The position numbers and the translations under genes are program-made. This document shows positions 18,094 to 31,923 of a stretch of DNA of 64,000 nt, piece by piece (position 1 is the stretch's first letter; each line of letters begins with the position of its first letter). Origin of the DNA: Pluralibacter gergoviae ATCC 33028 = NBRC 105706 (GTDB lineage Bacteria; Pseudomonadota; Gammaproteobacteria; Enterobacterales; Enterobacteriaceae); contig NZ_BCZS01000022.1 in the NCBI RefSeq assembly GCF_001598855.1, forward strand, positions 1 to 64,000. Direction: 5' to 3'. The notes beneath the pieces were generated by a model that did no database searches, was not told where the DNA came from, and was given only the letters and a program-made list of their open reading frames with translations.

Positions 18094-19090
18094 GCCCATC
18101 GTCTTCAGCGGTGCACAGCCGTCCGGTGAATTAACCATTGGTAACTACATGGGTGCGCTGCGTCAGTGGGTGGGTATGCAGGATGACTACCACTGCATTT
18201 ACTGCATCGTCGACCAGCACGCCATCACCGTGCGCCAGGATCCGGCCGCGCTGCGTAAGGCGACGCTGGATACGCTCGCGCTGTACCTGGCCTGCGGCAT
18301 CGATCCAGAAAAGAGCACCATCTTCGTCCAGTCGCACGTGCCCGAGCACGCGCAGCTGAGCTGGGCGCTGAACTGCTACACCTACTTCGGCGAACTGAGC
18401 CGCATGACCCAGTTCAAGGATAAGTCCTCGCGCTACGCGGAAAACATCAACGCCGGTCTGTTTGACTATCCGGTGCTGATGGCGGCGGACATCCTGCTGT
18501 ACCAGACCACGCAGGTGCCGGTGGGTGAAGACCAGAAGCAGCACCTGGAACTGAGCCGCGATATCGCCCAGCGCTTTAACGCCATCTACGGCGAGATCTT
18601 CAAAGTGCCTGAGCCGTTTATTCCCAAGTCCGGCGCCCGCGTGATGTCTCTGCTGGAGCCGACGAAAAAAATGTCCAAGTCCGACGATAACCGCAATAAC
18701 GTTATCGGCCTGCTGGAAGATCCGAAAGCGGTGGTCAAGAAGATCAAGCGCGCGGTTACCGACTCCGATGAGCCGCCGGTGGTGCGCTACGACGTGCAGA
18801 ATAAAGCGGGCGTCTCCAACCTGCTGGACATCCTCTCCGGCGTCACCGGCCAGAGTATTGCCGAGCTGGAGCAGCACTTCGAAGGCAAGATGTACGGCCA
18901 CCTGAAAGGCGAAGTGGCGGAAGCCGTCTCCGGGATGCTGAGCGAGCTGCAGGAGCGCTACAACCGCTTCCGCAACGACGAAGCATTCCTGCAGAAGGTG
19001 ATGAAAGAGGGCGCGGAGAAAGCCAGCGCCCAGGCGTCAAAAACCCTTAAGGCGGTGTACGACGCTATCGGCTTCGTGGGTCGTCCTTAA
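18086..19090 (+). CDS. trpS: tryptophanyl-tRNA synthetase
   Basis: Class I aminoacyl-tRNA synthetase that charges tRNA-Trp. The HIGH-type motif is in [17 protein letters not shown] and the KMSKS motif is in [12 protein letters not shown]. Length is 334 residues as in E. coli. It is the last gene of the aroK-to-trpS string. Unlike E. coli, where a long block of yhf and frl genes follows, here cysG ends only 57 bp away on the opposite strand. Confidence 0.98.
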   Translation: MTKPIVFSGAQPSGELTIGNYMGALRQWVGMQDDYHCIYCIVDQHAITVRQDPAALRKATLDTLALYLACGIDPEKSTIFVQSHVPEHAQLSWALNCYTYFGELSRMTQFKDKSSRYAENINAGLFDYPVLMAADILLYQTTQVPVGEDQKQHLELSRDIAQRFNAIYGEIFKVPEPFIPKSGARVMSLLEPTKKMSKSDDNRNNVIGLLEDPKAVVKKIKRAVTDSDEPPVVRYDVQNKAGVSNLLDILSGVTGQSIAELEQHFEGKMYGHLKGEVAEAVSGMLSELQERYNRFRNDEAFLQKVMKEGAEKASAQASKTLKAVYDAIGFVGRP

Positions 19091-19091
19091 A

Positions 19092-19121
19092 TAAAAAACC
19101 CTCTCCCCGCAGGGGAGAGGG
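19092..19121 (-). terminator. terminator after cysG, shared with trpS
   Basis: CCCTCTCCCC pairs with GGGGAGAGGG around GCA. Read on the minus strand the stem is followed by TTTTTTAT, a proper intrinsic terminator for the nirBD-cysG transcript. On the plus strand no U-run follows, so it would act weakly on trpS. The stem is the same as in the repeat hairpin at 1267-1289. Confidence 0.8.
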
Positions 19122-19147
19122 GCCGGTTGATGCTGGTAATAGCTATC

Positions 19148-20521
19148 TTAATGGTTCGAAAACCAGTTCAGCTTATCGCGCAGGGCCACTACCGGGCCGA
19201 CAATAATCAGCGATGGACTCTCTACCTGCTGCGCCAGCGTGCCCAGCTCGCGTAACGTTCCCGTCACCACCCGCTGCGTAACCGCCGTACCGTTCTCCAC
19301 CAGCGCTACCGGCATCTCTGCCGCCATGCCGTGCTCCATCAACTTTTCGGCAATCGTTGGCGCCTGATTCAGCCCCATATAGAACACCAGCGTCTGGCTG
19401 TCGGCGGCGAGATTGCGCCACTCCAGCGCGCCGCCGTGCTTCAGGTGGCCGGTCACCAGCCGCACGCTCTGGGCATAGTCGCGGTGGGTGAGCGGGATGC
19501 CCGCATAGGCGGAGCAGCCGGAGGCGGCGGTAATGCCCGGCACCACGGAGAAGGGAATGCCCGCCCCGCTCAGGGTCTCCAGCTCTTCGCCGCCGCGGCC
19601 AAAGATAAACGGATCGCCGCCCTTGAGGCGTACCACCCGCTTGCCCTTCTGCGCTTCCCGCAGCAGGATCTGGTTGATCTCCTCCTGCGGCACGCAGTGG
19701 TAGCCCGCCCGCTTGCCGACGAACACCCGATCCGCGTCGCGGCGCACCAGGTTCATGATGTCGTCGGAGACCAGCCGGTCGTAAACCACAATGTCCGCCT
19801 GCTGGATCTGCTGCAGCCCTTTGAGGGTGAGCAGTCCGGCATCCCCCGGCCCGGCGCCGACCAGCACCACTTCGCCGCGGTTGTCCAGCGGCTCGCCCAG
19901 CAGCCGTTCGGTGGTGTCCGCCACGGCGCGATCGTCCCGGTTGGCCAGCGACTGCGCCAGCCTGTCGTTACCGAAGAACTTCTCCCAGAAGCGGCGGCGT
20001 TCGCCGATGCTGGCGAAGGTCTGCTTCACCCGACCGCGCAGTTTGCCGGCGTAGGCCGCGACCTGGCCGAGGTGGAGGGGCAGAATGGCCTCCAGCTTCT
20101 CGCGCAGCAGGCGCGCCAGCACCGGCGAGGTGCCGCCGGAGGAGACGGCGACCATCAGCGGCGAGCGGTCGATAATCGACGGCATGATAAAGCTCGCCTG
20201 CTGCGGGGCATCCACCACGTTGCAGAAAATGCGCCGCTTCTCTGCCGCTGCGCTGACCCGGCTATTGACGGCGTCGTCGTTAGTGGCGGCAATCACCAGC
20301 CAGCTGTTGTCGAGCAGGGATTCGTCAAACTCGCCCTCCGCCAGCGTCAGCGCGCCCGCGTCGGCCCACGCCTGAAACTGCGGGGCGAACGCCAGCGCGT
20401 TGACGGTCAGCCGGGCGCCGGCATCGAGCAGCAGCCGGGCCTTGCGTTCGGCAACATCGCCGCCGCCGATCAGCAGGCAGTCGCGGTTGCGCAGCTGGCA
20501 GAAGATGGGTAAGTGATCCAT
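19148..20521 (-). CDS. cysG: siroheme synthase (trifunctional)
   Basis: Makes siroheme from uroporphyrinogen III for sulfite and nitrite reductases. The N-terminal half (residues 1 to about 200) is the precorrin-2 dehydrogenase/ferrochelatase with the NAD site [12 protein letters not shown]. The C-terminal half (about 216-457) is the SAM-dependent uroporphyrinogen methyltransferase with [30 protein letters not shown] and [20 protein letters not shown]. Length is 457 as in E. coli. Its place behind nirBD supplies the nitrite reductase cofactor. Confidence 0.98.
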   Translation of the reverse strand: MDHLPIFCQLRNRDCLLIGGGDVAERKARLLLDAGARLTVNALAFAPQFQAWADAGALTLAEGEFDESLLDNSWLVIAATNDDAVNSRVSAAAEKRRIFCNVVDAPQQASFIMPSIIDRSPLMVAVSSGGTSPVLARLLREKLEAILPLHLGQVAAYAGKLRGRVKQTFASIGERRRFWEKFFGNDRLAQSLANRDDRAVADTTERLLGEPLDNRGEVVLVGAGPGDAGLLTLKGLQQIQQADIVVYDRLVSDDIMNLVRRDADRVFVGKRAGYHCVPQEEINQILLREAQKGKRVVRLKGGDPFIFGRGGEELETLSGAGIPFSVVPGITAASGCSAYAGIPLTHRDYAQSVRLVTGHLKHGGALEWRNLAADSQTLVFYMGLNQAPTIAEKLMEHGMAAEMPVALVENGTAVTQRVVTGTLRELGTLAQQVESPSLIIVGPVVALRDKLNWFSNH

Positions 20522-20552
20522 GGGCGTCTCGCTAAAGCAGGGGAAAACACTA

Positions 20553-20573
20553 CCGGCGGCAGAACGCCGCCGG
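20553..20573. repeat. REP-like hairpin between cysG and nirD
   Basis: CCGGCGGC and GCCGCCGG pair around AGAAC, followed by ATGGGG. On the minus strand this reads CCGGCGGC...GCCGCCGG, like one arm of a repetitive extragenic palindrome. It occupies the 60-bp gap where E. coli and Salmonella carry nirC. Confidence 0.55.
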
Positions 20574-20581
20574 ATGGGGTA

Positions 20582-20908
20582 TCAGGCCTTTAATTGTACC
20601 TGACCGTCCTTAACGCGGACATCAAAATGTGCAATGGATCGGCTGGCGTCCTCCATGCACAGGCCGTCGCTCAGGCGAAAACGCTGCTTTTTCAGCGGGC
20701 TTGCCACCCACAGCTCGCCGTTGTGCTCGGCAATCAGGCCGCGCGACAGCACGCTCGATTCAAAAAACGGATCGACATTGCTGATGGCAAAGACCCGCTC
20801 GTCGCGGTACGGACGGAAAATCGCCACCTGCCGGTTGCCCAGCAGGGCGCAGACGCCGGTGGCGGGAAGAATCGCTTCGATGTTGCAGATATTTACCCAC
20901 TGGCTCAT
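20582..20908 (-). CDS. nirD: nitrite reductase (NADH) small subunit
   Basis: A 108-residue Rieske-like protein lacking the iron-binding Cys/His pairs, the normal state for NirD. It forms the cytosolic siroheme nitrite reductase with NirB. It starts within the nirB stop (ATGA overlap), so the two are translationally coupled. nirC, the nitrite channel gene that follows in E. coli, is absent: cysG begins 60 bp later. Confidence 0.96.
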   Translation of the reverse strand: MSQWVNICNIEAILPATGVCALLGNRQVAIFRPYRDERVFAISNVDPFFESSVLSRGLIAEHNGELWVASPLKKQRFRLSDGLCMEDASRSIAHFDVRVKDGQVQLKA

Positions 20909-23448
20909 ACGTTTTCCTCCACCAGAGTCACCGGAATGCGCTCGTAAGGCGTGGCCGGACGATGCTGTTCACGTTCAGGCACGATCTGCACGTTCGGGTC
21001 GCGCTGGTCGCTGTTGATAAAGTGTCTGAAGCGTACCTGCGCCGCCGGATTGTTGACGGTCTCGGTCCACTCGCAGGCGAAGGCGGCGCGCAGGCGGGCA
21101 ATCTCCTCTTCCAGCTGGGCGTTGAGGCCGAGCTTATCGTCGATAATTACCGCTTTCAGGTAGTCGATGCCGCCCTCAAGGCTTTCCAGCCACGAGGCGG
21201 TGCGGGTCAGCTTATCGGCGGTGCGGATGTAGAACATCATGAAGCGGTCGAGGTATTTGATCAGCGTGTCGCGATCGAGATCCGCCGCCAGCAGATCCGC
21301 GTGGCGCGGCTTCATACCGCCGTTGCCGCAGACGTACAGGTTCCAGCCCTTCTCGGTGGCGATGATGCCCACGTCCTTGCCCTGCGCTTCGGCACATTCG
21401 CGGGTGCAGCCGGAGACGCCGAACTTCATCTTATGCGGCGTGCGGATGCCCTTGTAGCGGTTTTCCAGCTCGACGCCGAAGCCGACGCTGTCGCCGACGC
21501 CGTAGCGGCACCAGGTGCTGCCCACGCAGGTTTTCGCCATGCGCAGCGCCTTGGCGTAGGCGTGGCCGGTTTCAAATCCGGCGTCGATCAGCTGCTGCCA
21601 GATTGCCGGCAGGTCGTCCTTCTGCGCGCCGAACAGACCGATGCGCTGGGAGCCGGTGATTTTGGTGTAGAGATTGTACTGGCGGGCGATGCTGCCTACC
21701 GCCATCAGGCCCTCCGGCGTGATTTCGCCACCCGCCGAGCGCGGGATCACCGAGTAGGTGCCGTCTTTTTGCAGGTTGGCGAGGAAGCTGTCGTTGGTCT
21801 CCTGCAGCGGGGCGTTTTCGGGGCTGAGTACATAATCGTTCCAGCAGGAGGCCAGCAGCGAGCCAACCGTCGGTTTACACACTTCGCAGCCGTAGCCCTT
21901 GCCGTGCTTTTCCAGCAGCGCGTCAAAGGTTTTAATGCCTTCGACGCGAATGAGGTGGTACAGCTCCTGGCGGGAGTAGGCGAAGTGTTCGCAGAGGTTG
22001 TTGTTAACCTCGATCCCCTGCTTCGCCAGCTCGGCGTTGAGCACCTGGGTGACCAGCGGGATGCAGCCGCCGCAGCCGGTACCGGCTTTAGTTTCGGCTT
22101 TCAGGGCCGCCACGGTATGGCAGCCGCGGCCGATGGCGCTGATTAAATCGCCTTTGGTCACGTCGAAGCAGGAGCAAATCTGCGCGCTGTCGGGCAGCTT
22201 GTCGACGCCGATGGCCGGCTTGCCGCCCGCGGCGTGCGCCGGCAGGATCAGCGCATCCGGGTTTTCCGGCAGCTCGATGGCGTTCAGCACCAGCTGCAGC
22301 AGGTTGCCGTAGTCGGCGGTATCGCCGACCAGCACCGCGCCGAGCAGGGTTTTATTGTCGGCGCTGACGATCAGGCGCTTATAGACCTCTTTGCTCTCGT
22401 CCAGGTAGACGTAGCTGCGCGCGCCCGGCGTGCGGCCGTGGGCGTCGCCGATACCGCCGACGTCCACGCCCAGCAGCTTCAGCTTGGCGCTGAGGTCGGC
22501 CCCTTCGAACGCGTTTTCGCCGCCGAGAATGTGGTCAACGGCGACCTGCGCCATTTTATAGCCCGGCGCAACGAGACCGTAAACGTGGTTATTCCAGTTG
22601 GCGCATTCGCCGATAGCGTAGATATCCGGATCGGACGTCTGGCAGCGGTCGTTAACCATGATGCCGCCGCGCTGGCCGGTGGCGAGACCGCACTGGGTCG
22701 CCAGCTTGTCGCGCGGGCGGATACCGGTGGAGAAGACGATAAAGTCGATCTCCAGCTCGCTGCCGTCGGCAAAGCGCATGGTTTTACGCGCCTCAGTGCC
22801 TTCCTGAACGATCTCTTTGGTGTTTTTGCTGGTGTGCACCCGCACGCCCATGCTCTCAATTTTGCGCTTCAGCTGCTCGCCGCCCATCTGGTCGAGCTGC
22901 TCGGCCATCAGCATCGGCGCAAACTCGATAACGTGGGTTTCAACGCCGAGATTTTTCAGCGCGCCGGCGGCTTCAAGACCGAGCAGGCCGCCGCCGACCA
23001 CTGCGCCGCGCTTGCTGCGCCGGGCGCAGGCTTCAATCGCGTTGAGGTCTTCGATTGTGCGGTAAACAAAGCAGTCCTGGGTTTCCGCACCCTTTATCGG
23101 CGGGATCCACGGATAGGAGCCGGTGGCCATGATCAGTTTGTCGTAAAAGACCGAGCGGCCCGCGCTGGAGTGGATGACTTTCTCTTCGCGGTTGATAGTA
23201 ATAGCGCGCTCGCCGACCAGGACCTTGATACCGTGCTTGTCGTAAAAACCTTCCCGTACCAGCGAGAGCTCTTCTGCGGTATGGTGAGAGAAGTAGGATG
23301 ACAGATGCACGCGGTCGTAGGCGATGCGGGGCTCTTCACAAAAAACGGTAATGTCGAACTGGTCTGCGGGCGCTTTATCGAGAAGATCCTCAATAAAGCG
23401 GTGGCCGACCATGCCGTTACCGATAATAGCGAGTCTGACTTTGCTCAT
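20905..23448 (-). CDS. nirB: nitrite reductase (NADH) large subunit
   Basis: Cytosolic enzyme that reduces nitrite to ammonium with NADH during anaerobic growth. The FAD site is at the N-terminus (VRLAIIGNGMVGHRF). An NAD-binding GAVVGGGLLGLEAA follows. The BFD-like [2Fe-2S] segment is CSCFDVTKGDL with GTGCGGCIP. The siroheme/[4Fe-4S] reductase domain carries CVGSTWCRYG and CTRECAEAQGKD. Length is 847 residues, as in E. coli. Expression should depend on FNR and NarL/NarP, whose sites are visible upstream. Confidence 0.98.
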   Translation of the reverse strand: MSKVRLAIIGNGMVGHRFIEDLLDKAPADQFDITVFCEEPRIAYDRVHLSSYFSHHTAEELSLVREGFYDKHGIKVLVGERAITINREEKVIHSSAGRSVFYDKLIMATGSYPWIPPIKGAETQDCFVYRTIEDLNAIEACARRSKRGAVVGGGLLGLEAAGALKNLGVETHVIEFAPMLMAEQLDQMGGEQLKRKIESMGVRVHTSKNTKEIVQEGTEARKTMRFADGSELEIDFIVFSTGIRPRDKLATQCGLATGQRGGIMVNDRCQTSDPDIYAIGECANWNNHVYGLVAPGYKMAQVAVDHILGGENAFEGADLSAKLKLLGVDVGGIGDAHGRTPGARSYVYLDESKEVYKRLIVSADNKTLLGAVLVGDTADYGNLLQLVLNAIELPENPDALILPAHAAGGKPAIGVDKLPDSAQICSCFDVTKGDLISAIGRGCHTVAALKAETKAGTGCGGCIPLVTQVLNAELAKQGIEVNNNLCEHFAYSRQELYHLIRVEGIKTFDALLEKHGKGYGCEVCKPTVGSLLASCWNDYVLSPENAPLQETNDSFLANLQKDGTYSVIPRSAGGEITPEGLMAVGSIARQYNLYTKITGSQRIGLFGAQKDDLPAIWQQLIDAGFETGHAYAKALRMAKTCVGSTWCRYGVGDSVGFGVELENRYKGIRTPHKMKFGVSGCTRECAEAQGKDVGIIATEKGWNLYVCGNGGMKPRHADLLAADLDRDTLIKYLDRFMMFYIRTADKLTRTASWLESLEGGIDYLKAVIIDDKLGLNAQLEEEIARLRAAFACEWTETVNNPAAQVRFRHFINSDQRDPNVQIVPEREQHRPATPYERIPVTLVEENV

Positions 23449-23506
23449 TTATGCCTCGATTTCTTTTCTATTACTGCCTACCTTAACGATTCAGCCATGA
23501 GGATTA

Positions 23507-23520
23507 TTGACGTGAATCAA
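23507..23520 (-). promoter_or_regulatory. FNR site of the nirB promoter
   Basis: Read on the minus strand, TTGATTCACGTCAA, against the FNR consensus TTGAT-N4-ATCAA with one mismatch. It sits 59 bp before the nirB start codon. The leader that follows (GCTGAATCGTTAAGGTAGGC) closely resembles the E. coli nirB promoter as I recall it, in which FNR binds at -41.5. Confidence 0.88.
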
Positions 23521-23533
23521 TTTGCGCCCTGCC

Positions 23534-23549
23534 TACCCCTTAATGAGTA
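23534..23549 (-). promoter_or_regulatory. NarL/NarP site of the nirB promoter
   Basis: TACCCCT-TA-ATGAGTA is an inverted pair of NarL heptamers in the 7-2-7 arrangement. Its centre is 28 bp upstream of the FNR site centre, exactly the spacing between -69.5 and -41.5 at the E. coli nirB promoter, so nitrate/nitrite control should be conserved. Confidence 0.85.
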
Positions 23550-23685
23550 TTTTGTTGATTTGGCTCGATTTTTATAAGTTACGGAATTATTTCGACTTTT
23601 GTCGTTGATGCATTTATGTACTGTTTTTGCCCGGATTGGGCTAAAAATGCATCAGCACCAACGGCAAGCACACTGGAGAGAGATG

Positions 23686-25002
23686 ATGAGTTCGACACCG
23701 CTTTGGCTGATTGAAAATGTCCGCCTGCCGGGACGGGAAGGATTATGGCAGCTCGGCATCGACGAGGGACGCTTTCGCAGCATCACGCCGATGGGCGAAG
23801 CCCGCAGCGAGAGCCTGGAAGTGCTCAATGCCCGGGGCGGGCTGGCCGTGCCGCCGTTTATTGAACCGCACATTCATCTGGATACCACCCAGACCGCCGG
23901 CGAGCCGCACTGGAACCAGTCCGGCACTCTGTTTGAAGGCATCGAGCGCTGGGCCGAGCGCAAGGCGCTGCTGACCCATGAGGACGTTAAGGCGCGGGCG
24001 TGGCAAACCCTCAAGTGGCAGATAGCCAACGGTATTCAGTTCGTACGTACCCACGTCGACGTATCCGATCCGACGCTGACGGCCCTGAAGGCGATGCTGG
24101 AAGTAAAGGCCGAGGTGGCGCCGTGGGTTGACCTGCAAATCGTCGCCTTCCCGCAGGAGGGCATCCTCTCCTATCCCAACGGCGCCGCGCTGCTGGAGAA
24201 GGCGCTGGAATTGGGGGCCGATGTGGTGGGCGCCATTCCGCACTTCGAATTTACCCGCGAGTACGGCGTCGAGTCGCTGCACATCGCCTTTGCGCTGGCG
24301 AAGAAGTACAACCGGCCGCTGGATATCCACTGCGACGAGATTGACGACGAGCAGTCCCGCTTCGTGGAAACCGTCGCCGCCCTGGCGCTGAAGGAGGAGA
24401 TGGGGGCGCGGGTGACCGCCAGCCACACCACCGCGATGCACTCCTACAACGGGGCGTACACGTCCCGCCTGTTCCGCCTGCTGAAGCTGTCTGGCATCAA
24501 TTTTGTCGCCAATCCGCTGGTCAATATTCACCTGCAGGGGCGCTTCGATGATTATCCGAAGCGGCGCGGCATCACCCGGGTGAAGGAGCTGATGGGGGCC
24601 GGGATCAACGTCTGCTTCGGCCACGATGACGTCTTCGACCCCTGGTATCCGCTGGGCACCGGCAACATGCTGCAGGTGCTGCACATGGGGCTGCACGTCT
24701 GCCAGCTGATGGGCTATCAGCAGATCGACGACGGCCTTCGGCTCATCACCCATAATAGTGCCCGCACCTTCGGCGTCAGCGATTACGGCATTGAAGAGGG
24801 GAATACCGCGAACCTGGCTATTCTGCCCGCAGAGAGCGGCTTCGAGGCGGTGCGCCGGCAGGTGCCGGTCCGCTGGTCGATTCGCCAGGGCCGGGTGATC
24901 GCCACCACCCAGTTGGCCCAGACCTGGGTACAGACGGACAGCGGCGGGGAAGAGGTGTTCTTTAGCCGGAGTGGCCCCTTTAGCGGCGGTAAAGGGGCCT
25001 AG
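23686..25002 (+). CDS. codA: cytosine deaminase
   Basis: Amidohydrolase-family enzyme converting cytosine to uracil and ammonia. The metal-binding HIHL lies at residues 62-65. [34 protein letters not shown] and [19 protein letters not shown] follow, closely matching E. coli CodA throughout. The start is taken at the second of two adjacent ATGs after GGAGAG, giving 438 residues (E. coli 427). In E. coli codA follows the permease gene codB in an operon elsewhere on the chromosome; here no codB is present. It is divergent from nirB and ends 6 bp from tsgA, convergent. Confidence 0.93.
   Translation: MSSTPLWLIENVRLPGREGLWQLGIDEGRFRSITPMGEARSESLEVLNARGGLAVPPFIEPHIHLDTTQTAGEPHWNQSGTLFEGIERWAERKALLTHEDVKARAWQTLKWQIANGIQFVRTHVDVSDPTLTALKAMLEVKAEVAPWVDLQIVAFPQEGILSYPNGAALLEKALELGADVVGAIPHFEFTREYGVESLHIAFALAKKYNRPLDIHCDEIDDEQSRFVETVAALALKEEMGARVTASHTTAMHSYNGAYTSRLFRLLKLSGINFVANPLVNIHLQGRFDDYPKRRGITRVKELMGAGINVCFGHDDVFDPWYPLGTGNMLQVLHMGLHVCQLMGYQQIDDGLRLITHNSARTFGVSDYGIEEGNTANLAILPAESGFEAVRRQVPVRWSIRQGRVIATTQLAQTWVQTDSGGEEVFFSRSGPFSGGKGA
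24973..24999. terminator. hairpin at the codA 3' end
   Basis: GGCCCCTTTA pairs perfectly with TAAAGGGGCC around GCGGCGG, ending at the codA stop codon. No long U-run follows on either strand, so its use as a terminator between convergent codA and tsgA is uncertain. Confidence 0.4.
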
Positions 25003-25008
25003 GTTGTT

Positions 25009-26193
25009 CTAGTGGGAAGCCGCCGCCGCGTTATGCTGGCGGTGGCGGCTGACGAAGCCCAGCGCGAGGCACATCGCGAAGACCACGGCGTAGAGGCCGT
25101 TAGCGGTCATCAGCGCCGCTTTGATGCTGTAGTGCTCAACGATAGGGGCGGTGACCACGAAGGTCAGCATGGTGCCAATGGTGCCGCAGGTGAGCACGAA
25201 GTTAACCAGTTTCGGCGACGCCACGCGGGTCTGCAGCGAACCCAGGGTAATAATCGAGGTATAGATAGCGCTGGACGAAAAGCCGAGGGTCAGGATAAAC
25301 CACGCCATATGTTCCGTGGCGCCGTGGATAAACAGGTACATCAGCACGGTGGCCAGCCCCGCCAGCACGGTCAGGATGCGCTGCAGATCGAAGAAGCGCA
25401 GGATAAAGCTGAAGATCCACATGCCGACCATATAGGACATCCAGAAGTCGCTCACCAGCTTACCCGCATCGCCGAGGCTCATGCCCAGCCCCTGCGCGTA
25501 CTGTGGCACCCACGAAATAAAGCCCAGCTGGCCGAGGATGTAGCACAGCGCGGCAACGGAAAGAAACAGCACGCCGATGCCCCACTTCTCTTTCACCTGC
25601 GGCCGATCGCTGTCGGCGGCTTTCTGGCCCAGTACCGGGAACTCGCAGCCGAGCGTCAGCAGGAAAATCGCCAGGTAGAGCAGGCCGATACAGGCGTAAA
25701 CCCAGTACCACTCAATGCTGCGGGCCAGCAGATACGCCGCGACCATCGGGAAGACCATTCCCGCCATGCTGAAGAAGGAGTCGGTAAACAGCAGGCGGGC
25801 GCCGCGCTGGCGGCCTTCATACATGTGGGTAATAAGGAAAGTGCCGATGGACATGGTAATGCCGCTCACCAGCCCGAGTACGAACATCGAGGCGGAGAAA
25901 ATCGCGAGGCTGTGGCCGAAGAACAGCCCGGCCAGCGCCAGCAGCATCAGCACAAAACCGAAGCGCAGCTGCGTTCTCAGATGCACGATCTCCATCAGCC
26001 AGGCGTTAAGGAAGATGGAGATCAGGATCCCGGCGTTGAGGAAGGTAAAGGTGTTGCTCATGCTGGAGACCGGAATATGGAAGTAATCGGCAATATTGCC
26101 CATCACCATGCCGGTAACGATCACCAGCGCGCCGGTGAGCGCGTAGGAGAAAAAGCTTATCCATGTGAGCTTAATACGATTGCTGTTTGTCAT
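25009..26193 (-). CDS. tsgA: TsgA, MFS-family transporter
   Basis: A 394-residue major-facilitator protein with about twelve hydrophobic segments, starting [21 protein letters not shown] as in the family. The Salmonella homologue was found through tellurite- and selenite-inducible expression; the substrate is unknown. It adjoins nirB in E. coli, whereas here codA separates the two. It is divergent from ppiA, with a CRP site between them. Confidence 0.93.
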   Translation of the reverse strand: MTNSNRIKLTWISFFSYALTGALVIVTGMVMGNIADYFHIPVSSMSNTFTFLNAGILISIFLNAWLMEIVHLRTQLRFGFVLMLLALAGLFFGHSLAIFSASMFVLGLVSGITMSIGTFLITHMYEGRQRGARLLFTDSFFSMAGMVFPMVAAYLLARSIEWYWVYACIGLLYLAIFLLTLGCEFPVLGQKAADSDRPQVKEKWGIGVLFLSVAALCYILGQLGFISWVPQYAQGLGMSLGDAGKLVSDFWMSYMVGMWIFSFILRFFDLQRILTVLAGLATVLMYLFIHGATEHMAWFILTLGFSSSAIYTSIITLGSLQTRVASPKLVNFVLTCGTIGTMLTFVVTAPIVEHYSIKAALMTANGLYAVVFAMCLALGFVSRHRQHNAAAASH

Positions 26194-26312
26194 GACTGAC
26201 CTGCGTATAGAAGAGTAAAACGCATTGACCTGCGCGGATGGGCAGATTTTATGCGTTAAAGTGATACGGGCAATCCTTTATTGTGAAAATTGTGAAATTC
26301 ATTATCTTTTAG

Positions 26313-26328
26313 TGTGATTCATATCACA
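26313..26328. promoter_or_regulatory. CRP site between tsgA and ppiA
   Basis: TGTGATTCATATCACA matches the CRP consensus TGTGA-N6-TCACA at every conserved position. It lies 141 bp before ppiA and 120 bp before tsgA. In E. coli ppiA has several promoters activated by CRP and repressed by CytR, which fits. Confidence 0.85.
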
Positions 26329-26459
26329 ATCGTATGGCAACAGCCGGTCATCTGTAAAAGTAACAACTGTTTCTGGTAAGTAAACTTTAGTAAAAGGCTG
26401 GTTTGAAAAACAATCGCCTTTTAGAATCAGGCGATTCGCGAACTCTTCCGCACTGTTAA

Positions 26460-27041
<582 letters not shown>

Positions 27042-27144
27042 CCGCTTCCGGTGCGGGCGCCTGCTCGTACCGCCGCGTACTCTCTGCGTAACCCGAAATT
27101 GCTGCTTATACTGAGGGCTGATAAGGGAACCGCAGGGAGTCCAG

Positions 27145-27312
27145 ATGAAAAAGCTCACCGATAAGCAAAAATCCCGCCTCTGGGAGAGTACCCGCAATCG
27201 CAATTTTCAGGCCAGCCGACGGCTGGAGGGGGTTGATACGCCGCGCGTTGATCTTGACCCGGAACAGGCGCTGGCCCGCCTTGAGGCGCTGAGGAGGCAC
27301 TATGAGCGATAA
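27145..27312 (+). CDS. yhfG: YhfG, Fic antitoxin (FicA)
   Basis: A 55-residue protein starting [15 protein letters not shown]. It is nearly identical in layout to E. coli YhfG, which binds and inhibits Fic. The inhibitory motif (S/T)xxxE(G/N) of class I Fic antitoxins is present as SRRLEG, with Ser24, Glu28 and Gly29; the glutamate blocks the ATP gamma-phosphate site in the toxin. Its last 11 bp overlap fic, the usual coupling of an antitoxin-toxin pair. Confidence 0.93.
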   Translation: MKKLTDKQKSRLWESTRNRNFQASRRLEGVDTPRVDLDPEQALARLEALRRHYER

Positions 27313-27904
27313 ATACGGCAACGATCGCGATCCGTACCTCTATCCCGGCATCAACGTGCTGAAAAATCGCCTCGCCATTCGTCAGATGCAGCGCCTTGAA
27401 CAGGCGGCTTACGAAATCACCGCCCTGCGGGCGGCGACGCTGCCGCTGGGGCCGAAGGTGCGCGGCCTGCCGTACCTGTGCGCGATTCACCACGCGCTCT
27501 ATCAGGATATCTTCGACTGGGCGGGAAAATTTCGCCAGGTCGACCTCTATCAGGGTGATACCCGCTTCTGCCACTTTGCCCGCATCGAGCAGGAGGGCAA
27601 TGCGCTGATGCAGGATCTGGAGGAAGAGGCGTGGCTGGCGGGGCTGGAAATGGGCGAGTTTATCGCCCGCCTGGCCCACTACTATTGCGAGATTAACGTC
27701 CTGCACCCCTTTCGCGTCGGCAGCGGTATCGCGCAGCGGATCTTCTTCGAGCAGATGGCTATCCACGCGGGCTACCTGCTGTGCTGGGAAGGCATCGAAC
27801 CGCAGGCCTGGAGCCAGGCCAATCAGAGCGGGGCGATGGGCGACCTAGAACCGCTGGAAGCGCTGTTTACTAAAGTGGTGAGCCCGGCGGCGGAAATTGG
27901 GTAA
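27302..27904 (+). CDS. fic: Fic-domain protein (FicT), putative AMP transferase
   Basis: A 200-residue Fic protein. The Fic motif at residues 135-146 reads [12 protein letters not shown], where the canonical form is HPFx(D/E)GN(G/K)RxxR. The catalytic histidine is kept, but the acidic residue is Val, Asn is Ser and the first Arg is Ala. E. coli Fic carries the same departures, so this is a lineage trait rather than local decay. With YhfG it forms a class I Fic toxin-antitoxin complex. The physiological target is unknown. pabA follows 30 bp downstream, as in E. coli. Confidence 0.93.
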   Translation: MSDKYGNDRDPYLYPGINVLKNRLAIRQMQRLEQAAYEITALRAATLPLGPKVRGLPYLCAIHHALYQDIFDWAGKFRQVDLYQGDTRFCHFARIEQEGNALMQDLEEEAWLAGLEMGEFIARLAHYYCEINVLHPFRVGSGIAQRIFFEQMAIHAGYLLCWEGIEPQAWSQANQSGAMGDLEPLEALFTKVVSPAAEIG

Positions 27905-27934
27905 ACTAGCCCGGTTTGCCGCTACGGAGCCGTC

Positions 27935-28498
27935 ATGATCCTGCTTATCGATAACTATGACTCGTTTACCTGGAATCTCTATCAGTACTTCTGCGAGCTG
28001 GGCGCAGAGGTGCTGGTGCGCCGCAACGACGAGATAACCCTGGCGGAAATCGCCGACCTGGCGCCGGCGAAGATCGTTATCTCTCCCGGCCCCTGCACGC
28101 CCGATGAGGCCGGGATCTCCCTTGAGGTTATCCGCCGCTGGGGCGGGAAGACGCCGATCCTCGGCGTCTGCCTGGGCCACCAGGCCATCGCTCAGGCGCT
28201 GGGCGGCCGGGTGGTGCGCGCGGCGAAGGTGATGCACGGCAAAACGTCGGCCATCACCCATACGGGGAAGGGCGTATTTCGCGGACTGAATAACCCGCTG
28301 ACCGTGACGCGCTACCACTCCCTGATTGTCGATCCCGACACGCTGCCGGACGTCCTGGAGGTTACCGCCCGCAGCGACAGCGGCGAGATCATGGGCCTGC
28401 GCCACCGCGAGTGGGATCTGGAGGGCGTGCAGTTCCATCCGGAGAGCATTCTCAGCGAGCAGGGGCATGCCCTGCTGAATAATTTCCTGCATCGTTAA
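27935..28498 (+). CDS. pabA: aminodeoxychorismate synthase, glutamine amidotransferase subunit
   Basis: Supplies ammonia from glutamine to PabB for 4-amino-4-deoxychorismate, the precursor of p-aminobenzoate and folate. It is a class I glutamine amidotransferase with [10 protein letters not shown], the nucleophile cysteine in [15 protein letters not shown] and the His-Glu pair in VQFHPESIL. Length is 187 as in E. coli. It lies between fic and argD; argD has its own leader. Confidence 0.97.
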   Translation: MILLIDNYDSFTWNLYQYFCELGAEVLVRRNDEITLAEIADLAPAKIVISPGPCTPDEAGISLEVIRRWGGKTPILGVCLGHQAIAQALGGRVVRAAKVMHGKTSAITHTGKGVFRGLNNPLTVTRYHSLIVDPDTLPDVLEVTARSDSGEIMGLRHREWDLEGVQFHPESILSEQGHALLNNFLHR

Positions 28499-28525
28499 AT
28501 TGTCTGTTGCCAGTCTGTGATTTTT

Positions 28526-31869
<3,344 letters not shown>

Positions 31870-31923
31870 GACGTAGAGACAAAAACGGCGCGCTGCGGGG
31901 GGCAGTGCGCCGCCTGTGCGGTC

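Noticed and set aside
25012-26199. 395-codon plus-strand frame opposite tsgA
   Set aside because: Extremely His/Gln/Arg-rich low-complexity translation, typical of the reverse complement of a membrane-protein gene.
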